Both the position numbers and the translations under genes were made by a program. DNA of 45,000 bases from Symbiodinium natans (Eukaryota; Sar; Dinophyceae; Suessiales; Symbiodiniaceae), in contig CAJNDS010000224.1 of assembly GCA_905221605.1 (NCBI GenBank), positions 1,500,559-1,545,558 of the forward strand, given 5' to 3'. Below the pieces are notes generated by a model, which did not search any database, had not been told where the DNA came from, and saw nothing but the letters and a program-made list of their open reading frames with translations. Below, one piece after another: positions 18,678 to 28,000 of the stretch (position 1 is its first letter; each line of letters opens with the position of its first letter).

Positions 18678-18765
18678 GTTCGCTCCAGCCTGATCTCCGA
18701 AGAGTTGGGCTTGCGCATCGCGGCCTACAGCCTCGCCGCGCAGGCATCGGAATGCCTACTTGGAG
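18678..18765 (+). CDS. Candidate coding exon
   Basis: Edges are GATGGCAG|GTT and CTTGGAG|GTTTAT. The 29-codon frame reads VRSSLISEELGLRIAAYS then LAAQASECLLG; the frame stays open to an alternative acceptor TTTCAG at 18670. It is GC-rich in an AT-richer setting. Other frames contain stops. Product unknown. Confidence 0.65.
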
Positions 18766-20278
18766 GTTTATGGGTACCTAAAAGCAGGGCTATCAGTAGG
18801 GTAACTATGGTTATCACCTGATTTAGGGGATTCATAGTAACCCTACTTGTAGGGATTCATGAGCCTTCAAGTAGGACCCGGAGTAGGCCCTTATTTCCCC
18901 CTTTTTTCGGGCTTAGGGGTTTCCTTATAATCCCCTTAAAACCAAAAAGGGTACCCTTTCTATTCCTAGGTTACTCCTGCTGAGCTCTAGCAGCCGAAGG
19001 TTGTTAGGGTTCAGCATAGGGCTTAGGGGTCTTGGGTTTAGGCTTAGGGTTTAGGGCGTAGGCTTGAGGGTTGAACTTGGGTTTAGGGCATGTTTTGCGA
19101 ATTTCCAGTACCTTCACAGCCTCAAAAAAAGGCAATGTGATCCAATCGTTGGTGGAGAGCGCCCTTTTAAGAGCACTACAGGTTACTCAAGTTCACTTCA
19201 AAAGCGCCCTACACCCCAAACGCCAAACACCGCACCCCAATTCACGATATTACAAAGGCTGTAGACTCAAACCCGAAAATTTGAGGCGCATTTGTGGAAG
19301 CTTGAGGCAAGAGGGTTTTCGGGTTCCCAAAAGACCTCAATGCCTAAAACCTAATGCTCTGCCCCGGAAAGACCCGAAACCTCCTGAACCCTAGACCCCA
19401 AAGCCCCGAAACCCCCTAAACTAAACAAAGGCCCGAAACCCCCTAAACCCCAAAGCCTCGAAACCCCCTAAACCCTAAACCCTAAAGTCCCAAGCCCTGA
19501 AGACCCAAGACCGCCAGTCGGCAAGGGATCCTGCCTTGCATCCGGTGGCCCGACTCCCGCTCAAGGCCATCGCTCGATGCTTAACGATAATGCTTTGCAC
19601 CCTGTGCCTTTAAATCACAATGCAGGTTTGTGGCTTTGAGCAACAAAGAAAAAATCAATACATACATATATATATATATATATATCACATAAACAAGCAT
19701 AGGCACATGGGGTAATATATATATATATATATTTATTTATTTATTTGTTTATTTATATTTATATTCAAATTTATGTTTACATTTATATTTGTATTTGTAT
19801 TTATACTTATATTCATATTTGTATTTATATTTGATTATTATTTGATTGTTTGTGTTATGTTATGTTGTGTTGTGTTATGTTATGTTATGTTATGTTATGT
19901 TGTGTCACGTTATGATATTTTGTTGTGTTTTGTTGTGTTATGTCATTTTATGTTATATTATGTTATTTATGTTATGTATTTCAAACACACCCTGAAGAAG
20001 GGAAACATGCATTCATGCTGCATGTATTTCCGTTTTTTGGAGGTGGTAGAAGTGGGGGGGTTTCCTCAGATCCCAAGAGACCTTCGGTGTTTTGCTGCCA
20101 GGCCAGCTGTCGCCATGTCTGTTGCAGGAGGCGCGAAATTCCCTCGGCCCTAAACCTCTCAGCCTCAAAGCCTGCCAAGCCCTCGTCACTACAGACCGCA
20201 GACTACAAAACCCCCTAGACCCTAAACCCTAAACCCTAAACCCTAAACCTCAAGGGTAAGCATCAAGAGAAAGCAACT
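18766..20278. other. Mostly non-coding: M3 relic, telomeric clusters, AT/TATTT repeats
   Basis: Includes an M3 relic (18905-18985), telomere-like clusters at 19010-19100 and 19380-19500, (TA)n at 19664-19685 and 19713-19730, and a TTATATTTGTATTT to GTTATGTTATG simple-repeat tract at 19725-19980. Possible exons at 19511-19570 (SARDPALHPVARLPLK) and 20073-20123 (IPRDLRCFAARPAVA) lack clear splice sites. Confidence 0.5.
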
Positions 20279-20333
20279 ACTCTTCGATATCTGTGCCTTG
20301 CTCGGGAGTTGGAGTCCACTATATTCGCAGGAC
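20279..20333 (+). CDS. Candidate coding exon
   Basis: Edges are GCATCAAG|AGA and CAGGAC|GTATGA, a strong donor. Reads RKQLLFDICALLGSWSPL then YSQD. The acceptor is not AG|G. Confidence 0.4.
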
Positions 20334-20490
20334 GTATGACGATGATGGGTTAGACTATGTGTTTCATTATGAAGGTCATTATTACTATGAGTATTCTGAT
20401 TCTCATGATGTGTCCATCTTGCTTAGACTAGAATGTATATCCCATTAATGATGATTATTCCCATTCTGCTTGCGATTACGAATATTCTGA

Positions 20491-20840
20491 AACCCTAAAC
20501 CCTAAACCCTAAACCCTAAACCCTAAACCCTAAACCCTAAACCCTAAACCCTAAACCCTAAACCCTAAACCCTAAACCCTAAACCCTAAACCCTAACCCT
20601 AAACCCTAAGCCCTAAGCCCTAAACCCCAAACCCCAAACCCCAAACCCTACCGTTCTATATGCTTTCGGGCTTTTGCCTGGCACGCTTGGCACCCCTTGA
20701 CCAGCACTCCGGAAGACACCTCTACATCCCGAACCCGGGCCCCCTTAAGTTCCTAAACCCCTAAACCCTAAACCCTAAACCCTAAACCCTAAACCCTAAA
20801 CCCTAAACCCTAAACCCTAAACCCTAAACCCTAAACCCTA
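20491..20840 (-). repeat. Two CCCTAAA arrays, about 105 bp and 85 bp
   Basis: Perfect CCCTAAA at 20491-20595 followed by CCCTAAG/CCCCAAA variants to 20650, then about 100 bp of unique DNA, then a second array at 20755-20840. Confidence 0.95.
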
Positions 20841-20892
20841 CACTCCTGAACCCTAATTAAACCCCAAACCCCTGCACTGAAAGCTTGGCTAG

Positions 20893-20964
20893 GCGCCCCT
20901 CTCCTCCCCGAAGTCCTGCTCGGAGACAGTCCAGCATCAAGAGGTGCCTTGGTGGCCGCGTTAG
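20893..20964 (+). CDS. Candidate coding exon
   Basis: Edges are TTGGCTAG|GC and GCGTTAG|GTGGTC. Reads APLLPEVLLGDSPASRGA then LVAAL. CCCTAAA array upstream, diverged TTTAGGG array directly downstream. Product unknown. Confidence 0.6.
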   Translation, partial: APLSSPKSCSETVQHQEVPWWPR

Positions 20965-20972
20965 GTGGTCTT

Positions 20973-21170
20973 GGGTTAGGGTTTTTAGGGTTTAGGGTTT
21001 TAGGGTTTTAGGGTTTAGGGTTTAGGGTTTAGGATTTAGGGTTTAGGGTTTAGGGTTTAGGATTTAGGGTTTAGGTTTAGGGTTTAGGATTTAGGGTCTA
21101 GGGTTTCGGGTCTTGGGTTTTGGGTTTTGGGTTCAGGGTTTAGGTTTTAGGTTTTTGTGTTAGGGTTCAG
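20973..21170 (+). repeat. TTTAGGG array with TTTAGGA variants
   Basis: About 20 units with interspersed TTTTAGGG, TTTAGGA and TTTTGGG variants. Confidence 0.9.
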
Positions 21171-21363
21171 GGAGTTAAGGGCACCTTGTATACCCTTAAG
21201 AAAGCATATCCTGAACTCTTTTTTTCACGTTCACGGGGTACATAAGCTGCTCTTAGATGTGGTGCTGAGGGGGTTGTTTGGGGGTTTGGGTAGCCTGAAA
21301 AGCCCTGGTTAAACTGTAGCAGGCCCGATAAACTCCTGACAAATCATGTTTTCTCGGGAAGCA

Positions 21364-21394
<31 letters not shown>

Positions 21395-21452
21395 TAACCC
21401 CTAAACCCTAAACTCTAAACCCCAGACCCTAAACCCGAAAGACAGTCCTGAG

Positions 21453-21527
21453 GAACAGGGCGTCGGAAAGGATCAGCCAGAAGTTGACGCTGAGAGCATG
21501 CTGAACGCCGCGCAGATGCACCCTTGA
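21453..21527 (+). CDS. Candidate terminal exon ending in TGA
   Basis: Edge CCTGAG|GAA, then 24 codons EQGVGKDQPEVDAESMLN and AAQMHP to a TGA. Acidic and soluble. If terminal, a gene ends here; a donor (CCAGAA|GTTGAC) would make it internal. Confidence 0.5.
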   Translation, partial: EQGVGKDQPEVDAESMLNAAQMHP

Positions 21528-21690
21528 GCATTTAACTATAAGGCCCTAAGCTCGAAAGCCCGCAATCCCAACCCCTAAACCCGCAACCCTATCTCCTAAA
21601 CCCCAAACCCCAAACCCTAAACCCTAAACCCTAAACCCTAAAATGGATTAGGGGTGGCACAGGGCCCCATGAAATCTGCAAGCAACTGAG

Positions 21691-21785
21691 GAAGTGACTC
21701 CCAAGCGCCTCTTCGAAAGCCCGGCAGACCGCTCCCATCTCCGTGACAGGCATGCAAAGCACTTGACCCAGGCGGCCCCTCCGAG
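21691..21785 (+). CDS. Candidate coding exon, donor in telomere array
   Basis: Edges are CAACTGAG|GAA and CTCCGAG|GTTTAG. The 31-codon frame reads EVTPKRLFESPADRSHLR then DRHAKHLTQAAPP. Basic and helical. One of the clearest exons whose 5' splice site is a TTTAGGG unit. Confidence 0.65.
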
Positions 21786-21977
21786 GTTTAGGGTTTAGGG
21801 TTTGGGGTTTAGGGTTCAGGGTTTAGGGTTTAGGGTTGGGGGTTTGAGGTTTTGGGGGGGCTGGAGGTATAGCGGGTTTGGGATCCTAGTGTCGGGAATT
21901 TGGGGCATTTAGTTCAATGTTGTACGCTTTTTCACGTGCATTTCGCCGCGCCCTTTCCCGCCTCCTCCCACAAACAG

Positions 21978-22026
21978 GTTGGGGAAGGAAGCCCGGCAAT
22001 AGGGCAGTTCCCGACGTTAAACGAAG
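21978..22026 (+). CDS. Candidate coding exon
   Basis: Preceded by GCCTCCTCCCACAAACAG and followed by ACGAAG|GTATGC. Reads WGRKPGNRAVPDVKR in the frame that stays open through 22147; three overlapping frames are open here. Confidence 0.4.
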
Positions 22027-22204
22027 GTATGCTGTGCTGCATGAAGGGCTTCGGGAGGATAGTGTGGGCGATAGCAGAAGTCGAAAAGCCGAATTCCTCA
22101 AACCATCAGCTCTCAAAATTCGAGCCCTACGCCCTTTAAGCGAGTGAAGGGTTTAGGGTTCAGGGCTCAGGGCTAATATAAGGGTTCACCATGGGCTCTT
22201 GAAG

Positions 22205-22336
22205 GTGGCGCAGATCTTCTCGTGGAGCAAGGACAGGGTTTCGCGTGCTCCGTCGGATCACCCACCGAGCCCATCGGAGACGGTTGCCAGCTCCCTGAAC
22301 GGCATACTGTTCGACTCACCGAAGCCCAAAAACCTT
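22205..22336 (+). CDS. Candidate coding exon, Ser/Pro-rich
   Basis: Edges are CTTGAAG|GTG and AACCTT|GTATAC. The 44-codon frame includes VAQIFSWSKDRVSRAPSD and SETVASSLNGILFDSPKP. It has good composition and is the longest single candidate exon in the left half. Product unknown; perhaps a disordered linker. Confidence 0.65.
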
Positions 22337-22459
22337 GTATACGAAGGCCTTTGTGTATAGATTGGTGTATGTATCTAGGGTTCCTCAGACATATTTGTGT
22401 ATCTATTGGGGTGTCCTTTTTGGTGTCTCATAGGGCTTAGGGGTTGAGGCCCTTCGGAT

Positions 22460-22515
22460 GTTTTGCTATTTGTCCTTCGTTGGGTTTAAGAGGATCGTGT
22501 TTAGGAGCCTTTATC
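22460..22515 (+). repeat. Dispersed repeat M7, copy 3
   Basis: TTTGCTATTTGTCCTTCGTT then GGGTTTAAGAGGATCGTGTT, as in the other M7 copies. Confidence 0.65.
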
Positions 22516-22518
22516 TGG

Positions 22519-22640
22519 TAGCCCAGTGGTACCCTCTTCCCGTGTCTTGGCTCAAGGTTCCTTTCTAAAATGGCCTACCCCAAAAAGGGTGCCCTTATCA
22601 TAAGATGCTTACTGGGCTATCATGAGATGCTTACTGGGCT
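22519..22640. mobile_element. MITE-like element, family M3, with duplicated right end
   Basis: TAGCCCAGTGGTACCCTCTTCCCG to CTTACTGGGCTA; the right end (ATGCTTACTGGGCTA) is then repeated once at about 22621-22640. The segment TCTTGGCTCAAG inside resembles the end of the dinoflagellate spliced leader but only by chance length. Confidence 0.7.
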
Positions 22641-22694
22641 ACCAAGTTTATCAGAGGGGTCAACGGCTTGGCGGGCTTAGCGTATTTCTCGCAG

Positions 22695-22735
22695 GCTGCA
22701 GAGTGCCCAGCCACTGTGGGCGACATTTCTCAACT
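22695..22735 (+). CDS. Candidate short exon
   Basis: Preceded by GTATTTCTCGCAG and followed by CAACT|GTAGTT. Reads AAECPATVGDISQ. Confidence 0.45.
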
Positions 22736-22931
22736 GTAGTTGATAGGGATAGGTGTTAGGATTTGGCGCCCCAGAGCTTATTATTTATGTCATATGGTTT
22801 TACCATGTTCTTTTTTCAGTGTTACTTGTGTGGTTATGAACTAATACTGCTGTTGCTATGAACTATTCTTATTCGTATTCGTATTCGCGTTTATCCTTCC
22901 ATTTCTTTATTGCTAGTATGATCAGTATTAA

Positions 22932-23020
22932 TTGGGATGTTCCCCCTTATACTAGCAGTCCTTAATCGGGATTATAATTGTTTCCCCCCATTATTAAACG
23001 CCCCCCCCCCCCCCCCCGAA
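22932..23020. mobile_element. MITE-like M1 left half with poly(C)
   Basis: TTGGGATGTTCCCCCTTATACT...AGTCCTTAATCGGGATTATA matches the left arm of 28001-28103; the right arm is missing and a C17 run follows at 23001-23017. Confidence 0.7.
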
Positions 23021-23340
23021 TAGAAACTCGAAATGTGTTTTTTCATGTTAGGGGGATGTTTATTTCCATATGCCATTCCCTGTTTTTGAGGGGCTCAGCC
23101 GAAATTTCTCCTGGGTATATGGTCAGTTCCTTGAATTGGGGTCCCTTTTTGAGTACGCTAAATAAGAGGGGCCACCTGAAAATAAGGGCCCCAAAAGGGG
23201 CCATATGTTATAGAGAAGTGACCATGTAGAAATTACACTAAAGAGGACCAGAATAAGGAGCCTATTTTAGAGAACTACCCATACCGATTACTCTCAAGTG
23301 TTCTCATGCATTGGACTTGTTCTTTGCACTGGGCGTTAAG

Positions 23341-23383
23341 GCTCTGTGGCCACATCCTTGCGATCCAGGCAAGGGAGTGTGAT
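23341..23383 (+). CDS. Candidate short exon
   Basis: Edges are GCGTTAAG|GCT and TGTGAT|GTAGTA. Reads LCGHILAIQARECD. Confidence 0.45.
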
Positions 23384-24067
23384 GTAGTAGCCCGACCAGG
23401 ATGGGCTATTAGGCCTTAGAATTCCCATCATGAACCCTGCAAAGGGCAATTTAAGGGCTTATAGGATGTAGTAGCCCTAAACCCTAAACCCTAGCCCTAA
23501 ACCCTAAACCCTTTTAAACCCTAAACCCCAAACCCCAAACCCTGCCGTTGCCGGTTTCCGCGGCTGCCCTTTCGCGGAGTTTGCTCACTTTACCCTACCC
23601 CCTCCCCCCCCCCCCCCCCCAGGGAAAAAAGTAGCATAAGAATAAGTAAGTAATAATAATCATAATCATAACAATAATAATAAAAAGAATAGTAATAATT
23701 AGTAATAATCATAATGCTAAATAATAATAGTAATAATAAAAGCTTCAGGCGCTACCGTTCTGGAACTCCCCTGAGCAGCCAACAGATGGCACCTTGGCGC
23801 ACTTCAGCCGCTTCCAAACCCCAAGCACTACCTTCAGAACCCAAAACCTACCTTTTTTGTTGGTGGGTTACCCATGAATCCTATAAGGGGTGTTTAGAAC
23901 AGGAGCCTACTAAAACAGGTAGGTTTTGGTAGGTTACCTAAGAATCTCATAAGGGGTGTTTAGAAGAGGAGCCAAACATTGTAGGTTACCTAAGAATCCT
24001 ATAAGGGTGTTTAGAATAGGAGCCTACTAAAACAGGTAGGTTTTGGGGTTCTTGAAGTAATCTGAAG
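23384..24067. other. Non-coding: C20 tract, AAT/ATA repeats, repeated motif
   Basis: Contains a C19 tract at 23604-23622, an A/T-rich (ATA/AAT)n stretch at 23640-23740, and GGGTGTTTAGAA-AGGAGCC repeated three times at about 23889, 23951 and 24007. A 72-codon open frame (23714-23932) has a plausible Ser/Arg-rich segment (RYRSGTPLSSQQMAPWR) after CTTCAG at 23749 but no donor. Confidence 0.5.
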
Positions 24068-24125
24068 CTTCGTCCTCATACGCCGACTTTCTGACTGGGG
24101 GTGGTGGAGCTCTGAGCACTTGTGG
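24068..24125 (+). CDS. Candidate coding exon
   Basis: Edges are ATCTGAAG|CTT and TTGTGG|GTCAAC. Reads FVLIRRLSDWGWWSSEHL then W. The acceptor is not AG|G. Confidence 0.4.
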
Positions 24126-24203
24126 GTCAACAAGCCCTTGAGGCCTATAGGGTTTAGGGTTTGGGGTTTAGAGTGTAGGGTTTAGGATTCATGGCCAGTT
24201 TAG

Positions 24204-24282
24204 GGCTTTGGATCCTGCCCCGGTGTTGCACTTGCTGGTTCAGGGGCAGCGGCGAGAAGTTTGGGCGTTCGTAGGATCTGGG
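24204..24282 (+). CDS. Candidate exon bounded on both sides by TTTAGGG splice sites
   Basis: Edges are CCAGTTTAG|GG and ATCTGGG|GTTTAG, so both splice sites are telomere-unit-like. The frame reads LDPAPVLHLLVQGQRREV then WAFVGSG with no stop. Product unknown. Confidence 0.6.
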
Positions 24283-24296
24283 GTTTAGGGGTTTAC

Positions 24297-24370
24297 TATA
24301 GGGGTCGGAATAATCGCTAATAGTGTTCCCTTATGGCCACTTTAGAATACTATAAGAACCGTTTTGGCGG
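24297..24370. mobile_element. Dispersed repeat M6, copy 1
   Basis: TAGGGGTCGGAATAATCGCT then GTGTTCCCTTATGG; recurs at 34477-34560. The 97-codon open frame 24333-24626 starts inside it and is probably chance in its first part. Confidence 0.55.
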
Positions 24371-24664
24371 GGTTTCGGGTGCTGTGTTGCGGACGCATTA
24401 CCAGGTTCAACTGATAGGCACTGACATGTTGGAGAAAGCCCAAACAAGGTTGCAATCGTCTAGCGCTGTAACTACCCTTCTCACAACAACTCGGCCTGCA
24501 CCAGAAACCCTAAATGCTGGATCCTACACAGCCAGTTTGAACCTGAGTTACCCGACGTCTAGCCTCATTTATAGCGGCCCTTGCCCCAACCCCAAACCCC
24601 AAACCTATTGCAAACCCAGCTTCTAACCTCACCTATAGCCCATCAAACATTCTCAGCCTGGGAT

Positions 24665-24755
24665 CTTAAACCCTAAACCCTAAACCCTAAACCCTAAACC
24701 CTAAACCCTAAACCCCAAACCCACACTATATAAACCCTAAACCCTAGACCCCCGG
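24665..24755 (-). repeat. Interstitial telomeric array (CCCTAAA)n
   Basis: Seven perfect units then diverged copies, ending just before exon 24763-24826. Confidence 0.95.
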
Positions 24756-24762
24756 AACCAAG

Positions 24763-24826
24763 GAGATTCTCGAGTCCTATGCGGGGCAGCAGCAGCTTCA
24801 CGAGCTTCGCCAGATGAACCACCGGA
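24763..24826 (+). CDS. Candidate coding exon, helical
   Basis: Edges are GGAACCAAG|GAG and CACCGGA|GTTTGC. Reads EILESYAGQQQLHELRQM then NHR; the frame stays open 15 codons further. Phase 0 start joins 24204-24282 (ends phase 0). Likely coiled-coil or helix; product unknown. Confidence 0.6.
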
Positions 24827-24859
24827 GTTTGCGGAAGGCTCCTGCTCTTCTTTCTTCCG

Positions 24860-24910
24860 CGGGGGGAGGGGGAGGGGAGGGGGGAGGGGAGGGGGGGGGG
24901 GGGGGGTTCG
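24860..24910 (+). repeat. G-rich tract
   Basis: GGGGAGGGGGAGGGGAGGGG followed by about 18 more bases of G, ending at 24907. Potentially G-quadruplex forming, like the TTTAGGG arrays. Confidence 0.9.
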
Positions 24911-25045
24911 GGTACAGGGTTCAGGGTTTAGGGTTTAGGGCTACTACATTGGGGGGGGGCGGGGGTCAGGGGTAGGGTTTCGGGTTGGGGGGTTGCATGG
25001 AAGGCCTTTTGGTGTTTGGTTTGCAATGGTCATTGAGGGAGTTAG

Positions 25046-25111
25046 GCTTTGCTCCGACTTGAGGTCTAAAGTCTACGAAGAATCGCTACGCGACGTCTTT
25101 GGGACATGTGG
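25046..25111 (+). CDS. Candidate coding exon
   Basis: Edges are GGAGTTAG|G and ATGTGG|GTCTAG. Reads LCSDLRSKVYEESLRDVF then GTC. Ends with two bases over, which join the single leading base of 25259-25332. Product unknown. Confidence 0.65.
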
Positions 25112-25258
25112 GTCTAGGATGTGGGGGTTTAGGATGATAGGGTGGACTGCTGAAGGGCTTGTTTGAAGGGTCAGACCTTCTGATGCGATGTATAGGGTTC
25201 AGGGTTTAGGGATTTGGGTTTAGGGTTTAGGGTTTAGGGTTTTGGGTTTAGGGTTTAG

Positions 25259-25332
25259 GGACGTCCTTCCCTGGGAGGCATTGGCGGGCGTCGGCCAGAT
25301 GGTTCCCACGGCGAGCGTGAAGGCGGAGCAAG
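25259..25332 (+). CDS. Candidate exon with TTTAG|G acceptor
   Basis: The acceptor is the last unit of a TTTAGGG array (25210-25258); the donor is GAGCAAG|GTATTT. Reads DVLPWEALAGVGQMVPTASV then KAEQ. It is phase-compatible with 25046-25111 before and 25773-25864 after. Confidence 0.65.
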
Positions 25333-25772
25333 GTATTTCCGGACTCCTGAAGCGCCGTAACTGCGCCCCCAGGGATCTGAATCCTCGCAGCACCCATCTA
25401 CCTCAAGCTCTTAAACAAAAAAGGAGCTCCCAAATCCCTGAGCCCTCCCTTCATCCCTTGATCCGTACTGCAAGGTTTTTGGTGATTTTTTATGTAGTTG
25501 CTGTGACATCCCCGAGCATGGCTAGTGCCAGTACGAGCTGCATTTAGCTCCCTTTACCTAGAACACTATGGCTTATAGCCTTACAGCTATCCAAGCACAC
25601 TGGGAGTTTCATGGTTGGTTTTAGGTAGGGTTATATGTACCCGAAACAAGGTCAAACCGATCAGTTAGCCTACTTATAACTTTACAGCACCCATGAATCT
25701 CCAAGCACAGCCCTAAGCCTTAAACCCGTAAACTCTGCACCCCTAAACCCTAAACCCTAAACCCGAAACCAG

Positions 25773-25864
25773 GCCTTGACGACAGCTTCGGGGCCTGTGC
25801 TGGTGACGCCCGAGCGACGCCGGCCGCCGCGCGTGGCAATGACGCCAGAGAAAGGCGGAAGCCT
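25773..25864 (+). CDS. Candidate coding exon
   Basis: Edges are GAAACCAG|GC and AAGCCT|GTTAGG. In the phase that follows 25259-25332 it reads LDDSFGACAGDARATPAA then ARGNDARERRKP; another open frame gives ALTTASGPVLVTPERRR. It lies between CCCTAAA and TTTAGGG arrays. Confidence 0.6.
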
Positions 25865-25867
25865 GTT

Positions 25868-26048
25868 AGGGTTTAGGGTTTGGGGTTTGGGTTTGGGGCT
25901 TAGGGTTTAGGGTTTAGGGTTTAGGGCCTAGGGTTTAGGGTTTAGGGTTTAGGGTTTAGGGTTTAGGGTTTAGGGTTTAGGGTTTAGGGTTTAGGGTTTA
26001 GGGTTTAGGGTTTAGGGTTTAGTAAGGGTTTAGGGTTTAGGGTTTAAT
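25868..26048 (+). repeat. Interstitial telomeric array, about 180 bp TTTAGGG
   Basis: About 24 units with a few variants (GGGGTTTGGG, GGGCCTA, TAAGGG). It begins at the 3' edge of exon 25773-25864. Confidence 0.95.
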
Positions 26049-26308
26049 TTAGGTTGCCGATAGAGTTCCCTAAAGCCCAAACACCCTACATCCCAGTCAA
26101 AAGCCCTAAACCCTAAACCCAATGGGTAGTTGCCCCTCCATGAGTCCTATATGTAGTACGGCACCCTGATAAGAAGGACCCCAAAAGGGACCCGACCCAA
26201 GAGAACTACCCATATACATACTAGACCCTAAACCCGAAACCAGAAACCCTAAACCCTAAACCCTAAAACTATCAATCCTACATGCCCGCCACATGAACCT
26301 CAATGTAG

Positions 26309-26367
26309 TTACTCTGCAACTGCAGAGTCTCCACTATTTGGGTACCCTCTCCGTTCATCGCATCAAG
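26309..26367 (+). CDS. Candidate coding exon, Leu-rich
   Basis: Edges are CAATGTAG|TT and ATCAAG|GTGGTT. Reads TLQLQSLHYLGTLSVHRIK; the frame is open upstream for 12 more codons. Spacing of Leu resembles leucine-rich repeats but one copy is not enough. Confidence 0.45.
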
Positions 26368-26539
26368 GTGGTTTAGTCGCTACATGTTCCGCATTCTTGG
26401 GGCATCTGAGATTACGTTGGGTCCCCAAACCCCAAACCCTAAACCCTAAACCCCAAACCCTAAACCCTAAACCCTAAACCCCAAACAAGCCGACAGACCA
26501 CTGGGATGACCGGACGTCATGCACGAGGACGCGGGGGAT

Positions 26540-27078
26540 TTAGGGTTCAGGGTTTGGAGGGTGTAGGATTCAGGATTTAGGGTTCAGGGTTTGCAGGGTT
26601 TACAGGGTTCATAGCTTTTATAGGGTTTACAGGTTTACAGGATTTATGGGTTTTATGGGGCTTATCGGGTTTATAGGGTTTATAGGGTTTGAAGGGCTTA
26701 TAGGGTTTATAGGGTTTGTAGGGCTTGGGGTTAAGGGTTTATAGGGTTTAGGGTTTAGAGGGTTTAGAGGGTTTAGGGTTTAGGTTTAGGGTTTGTAGGG
26801 TTTAGGGTTTGTAGGGTTCGTAGGGTTTGTAGGATTTAGGGTGCAGGGTTCAGGGTTTGTAGGGTTTAGGGTTCAGGGTTTCTAGGGTTCACAGGTTTTA
26901 TGGGGTTTATAGGGTTTATGGGTTTTATCGGGTGCATACGGTTTATAAGGTTTGTAGGGCTTAGGGTTTTTTGGGTTCAGGGTATGTATGGTTTAGGGTT
27001 TAGGATTTAGGGTTCGGTTTAGGGTTTAGGGTTTAGGGTATAGGGTATAGGGTATAGGGTTTAGGGTTTAGGGTTTGA
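26540..27078 (+). repeat. TTTATAGGG / TTTGTAGGG diverged telomeric block
   Basis: About 540 bp of 9-mer (TTTATAGGG, TTTGTAGGG) and 7-mer units mixed in patches. The longer unit suggests insertion of TA or TG into the heptamer followed by local amplification. Confidence 0.9.
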
Positions 27079-27081
27079 AAG

Positions 27082-27140
27082 GGCTGCAGAGCTTATGAGG
27101 CTCTGGAGTTGAGGAGGGTTATCCCCAAGAACCAAAAAGG
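27082..27140 (+). CDS. Candidate coding exon
   Basis: Edges are TTTGAAAG|GGC and AAAAAGG|GTGCGG. Reads GCRAYEALELRRVIPKNQK. Ends with two bases over, joining the single leading base of 27364-27408. Product unknown. Confidence 0.6.
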
Positions 27141-27265
27141 GTGCGGGGCGGGTATTGACCCTTGCACATAGGACGTGCACCTTGCTAAGGTGCATTTTTG
27201 CTTTCTTTGCCCTAGAGCTTAGGGCTCGGGACAATGTCCGTCAGGCGATGTCTTGCACAGGTCTT

Positions 27266-27350
27266 ATAGGGTGTATTATAGGGTATATTATAGGGTATAT
27301 TATAGGGTATATTATGGGGTATATTATAGGGTATATTATAGGGTATGTTA
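27266..27350 (+). repeat. Minisatellite GGGTATATTATA, 7 copies
   Basis: A 12-bp unit repeated about seven times with two point variants; it lies inside the predicted intron 27141-27363. It contains ATAGGG and may be another telomere derivative. Confidence 0.95.
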
Positions 27351-27363
27351 AAAAAATCGCCAG

Positions 27364-27408
27364 GACCTTCGATGGCCAGCCTATCCGTTCTCTTCGCCAA
27401 ATCACCAA
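27364..27408 (+). CDS. Candidate coding exon
   Basis: Edges are AATCGCCAG|G and TCACCAA|GTGAGG, a consensus donor. Reads TFDGQPIRSLRQIT. Phase-compatible with 27082-27140 and with the start of 27753. An antisense open frame (27212-27484) is also long, but lacks matching splice sites. Confidence 0.6.
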
Positions 27409-27581
27409 GTGAGGAAAGCGCTCGGTCGGTTGTCTTGGCGGTTGGGTCCTGTCTTGCATCATCAAGGACGGCAAGGTCTACCATGTACAGTTATTGCTGT
27501 ATGCACATAGATGAGTTCTACCCATATACTCTGTATAGAAAGAAGCGACTATGTAGGATGCATGGGTGGAAATATGTTCAG

Positions 27582-27660
27582 CTAGTCGCATCCTTGCGGC
27601 CCATGGTTCTGCAGCATAGGCTGGTTGGGCGTCGTGTCGGGTTCCAGCTGGATGTTTCAG
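27582..27660 (+). CDS. Candidate coding exon, alternative
   Basis: Edges are ATGTTCAG|CTA and GTTTCAG|GTTTCG. Reads LVASLRPMVLQHRLVGRR then VGFQLDVS. It does not fit the phase of 27364-27408. Confidence 0.3.
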
Positions 27661-27752
27661 GTTTCGGGTTTAGGGTTTAGGGTGTAGAGTTTATAATGTG
27701 TAGAGTTTAGGGTTTAGGGTGTAGGTTGTAGGCTTTAAGTTTAACCTCTGAG

Positions 27753-27826
27753 GCTCATGCAAGACGATCTCGCTTGCAAGGCGACTTCTGCTGGTGCCTC
27801 CCAGTGCCTCAATCAACTTCAACCTT
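27753..27826 (+). CDS. Candidate terminal exon
   Basis: Edge CCTCTGAG|G. In the phase that follows 27364-27408 it reads LMQDDLACKATSAGASQC then LNQLQP and stops at TGA (27824-27826). Another frame is open to 27849 with a GT donor, so the end is uncertain. Confidence 0.4.
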
Positions 27827-28000
27827 GAAGGGCCGAAGGCCCTTTCCGGGTTAGGGCACCACTGTTTATATACAGGTTTTTTTAGGATTTTTTGGGCTCC
27901 TCTTTTTTTTGGGGGGGGTTATAGGGTTTATTAGCGTTCCTAGTGTTTAGAGGGTTTATAGTGTTCTGAGGGATTTAGGGTTCTTTTCCTTCCTGATAGG

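Noticed and set aside
22540-22560. Dinoflagellate spliced-leader gene or relic (TTGGCTCAAG)
   Set aside because: Only the last 10-12 bases match and the segment lies inside an M3 element; no donor GT follows at the right place.
27212-27484. Antisense gene of 90 codons (VDLAVLDDARQDPTAK...)
   Set aside because: Its C-terminal third is the minisatellite (NIPYNIPY) and no antisense splice sites fit; the + strand exon 27364-27408 has consensus sites. Not fully excluded.
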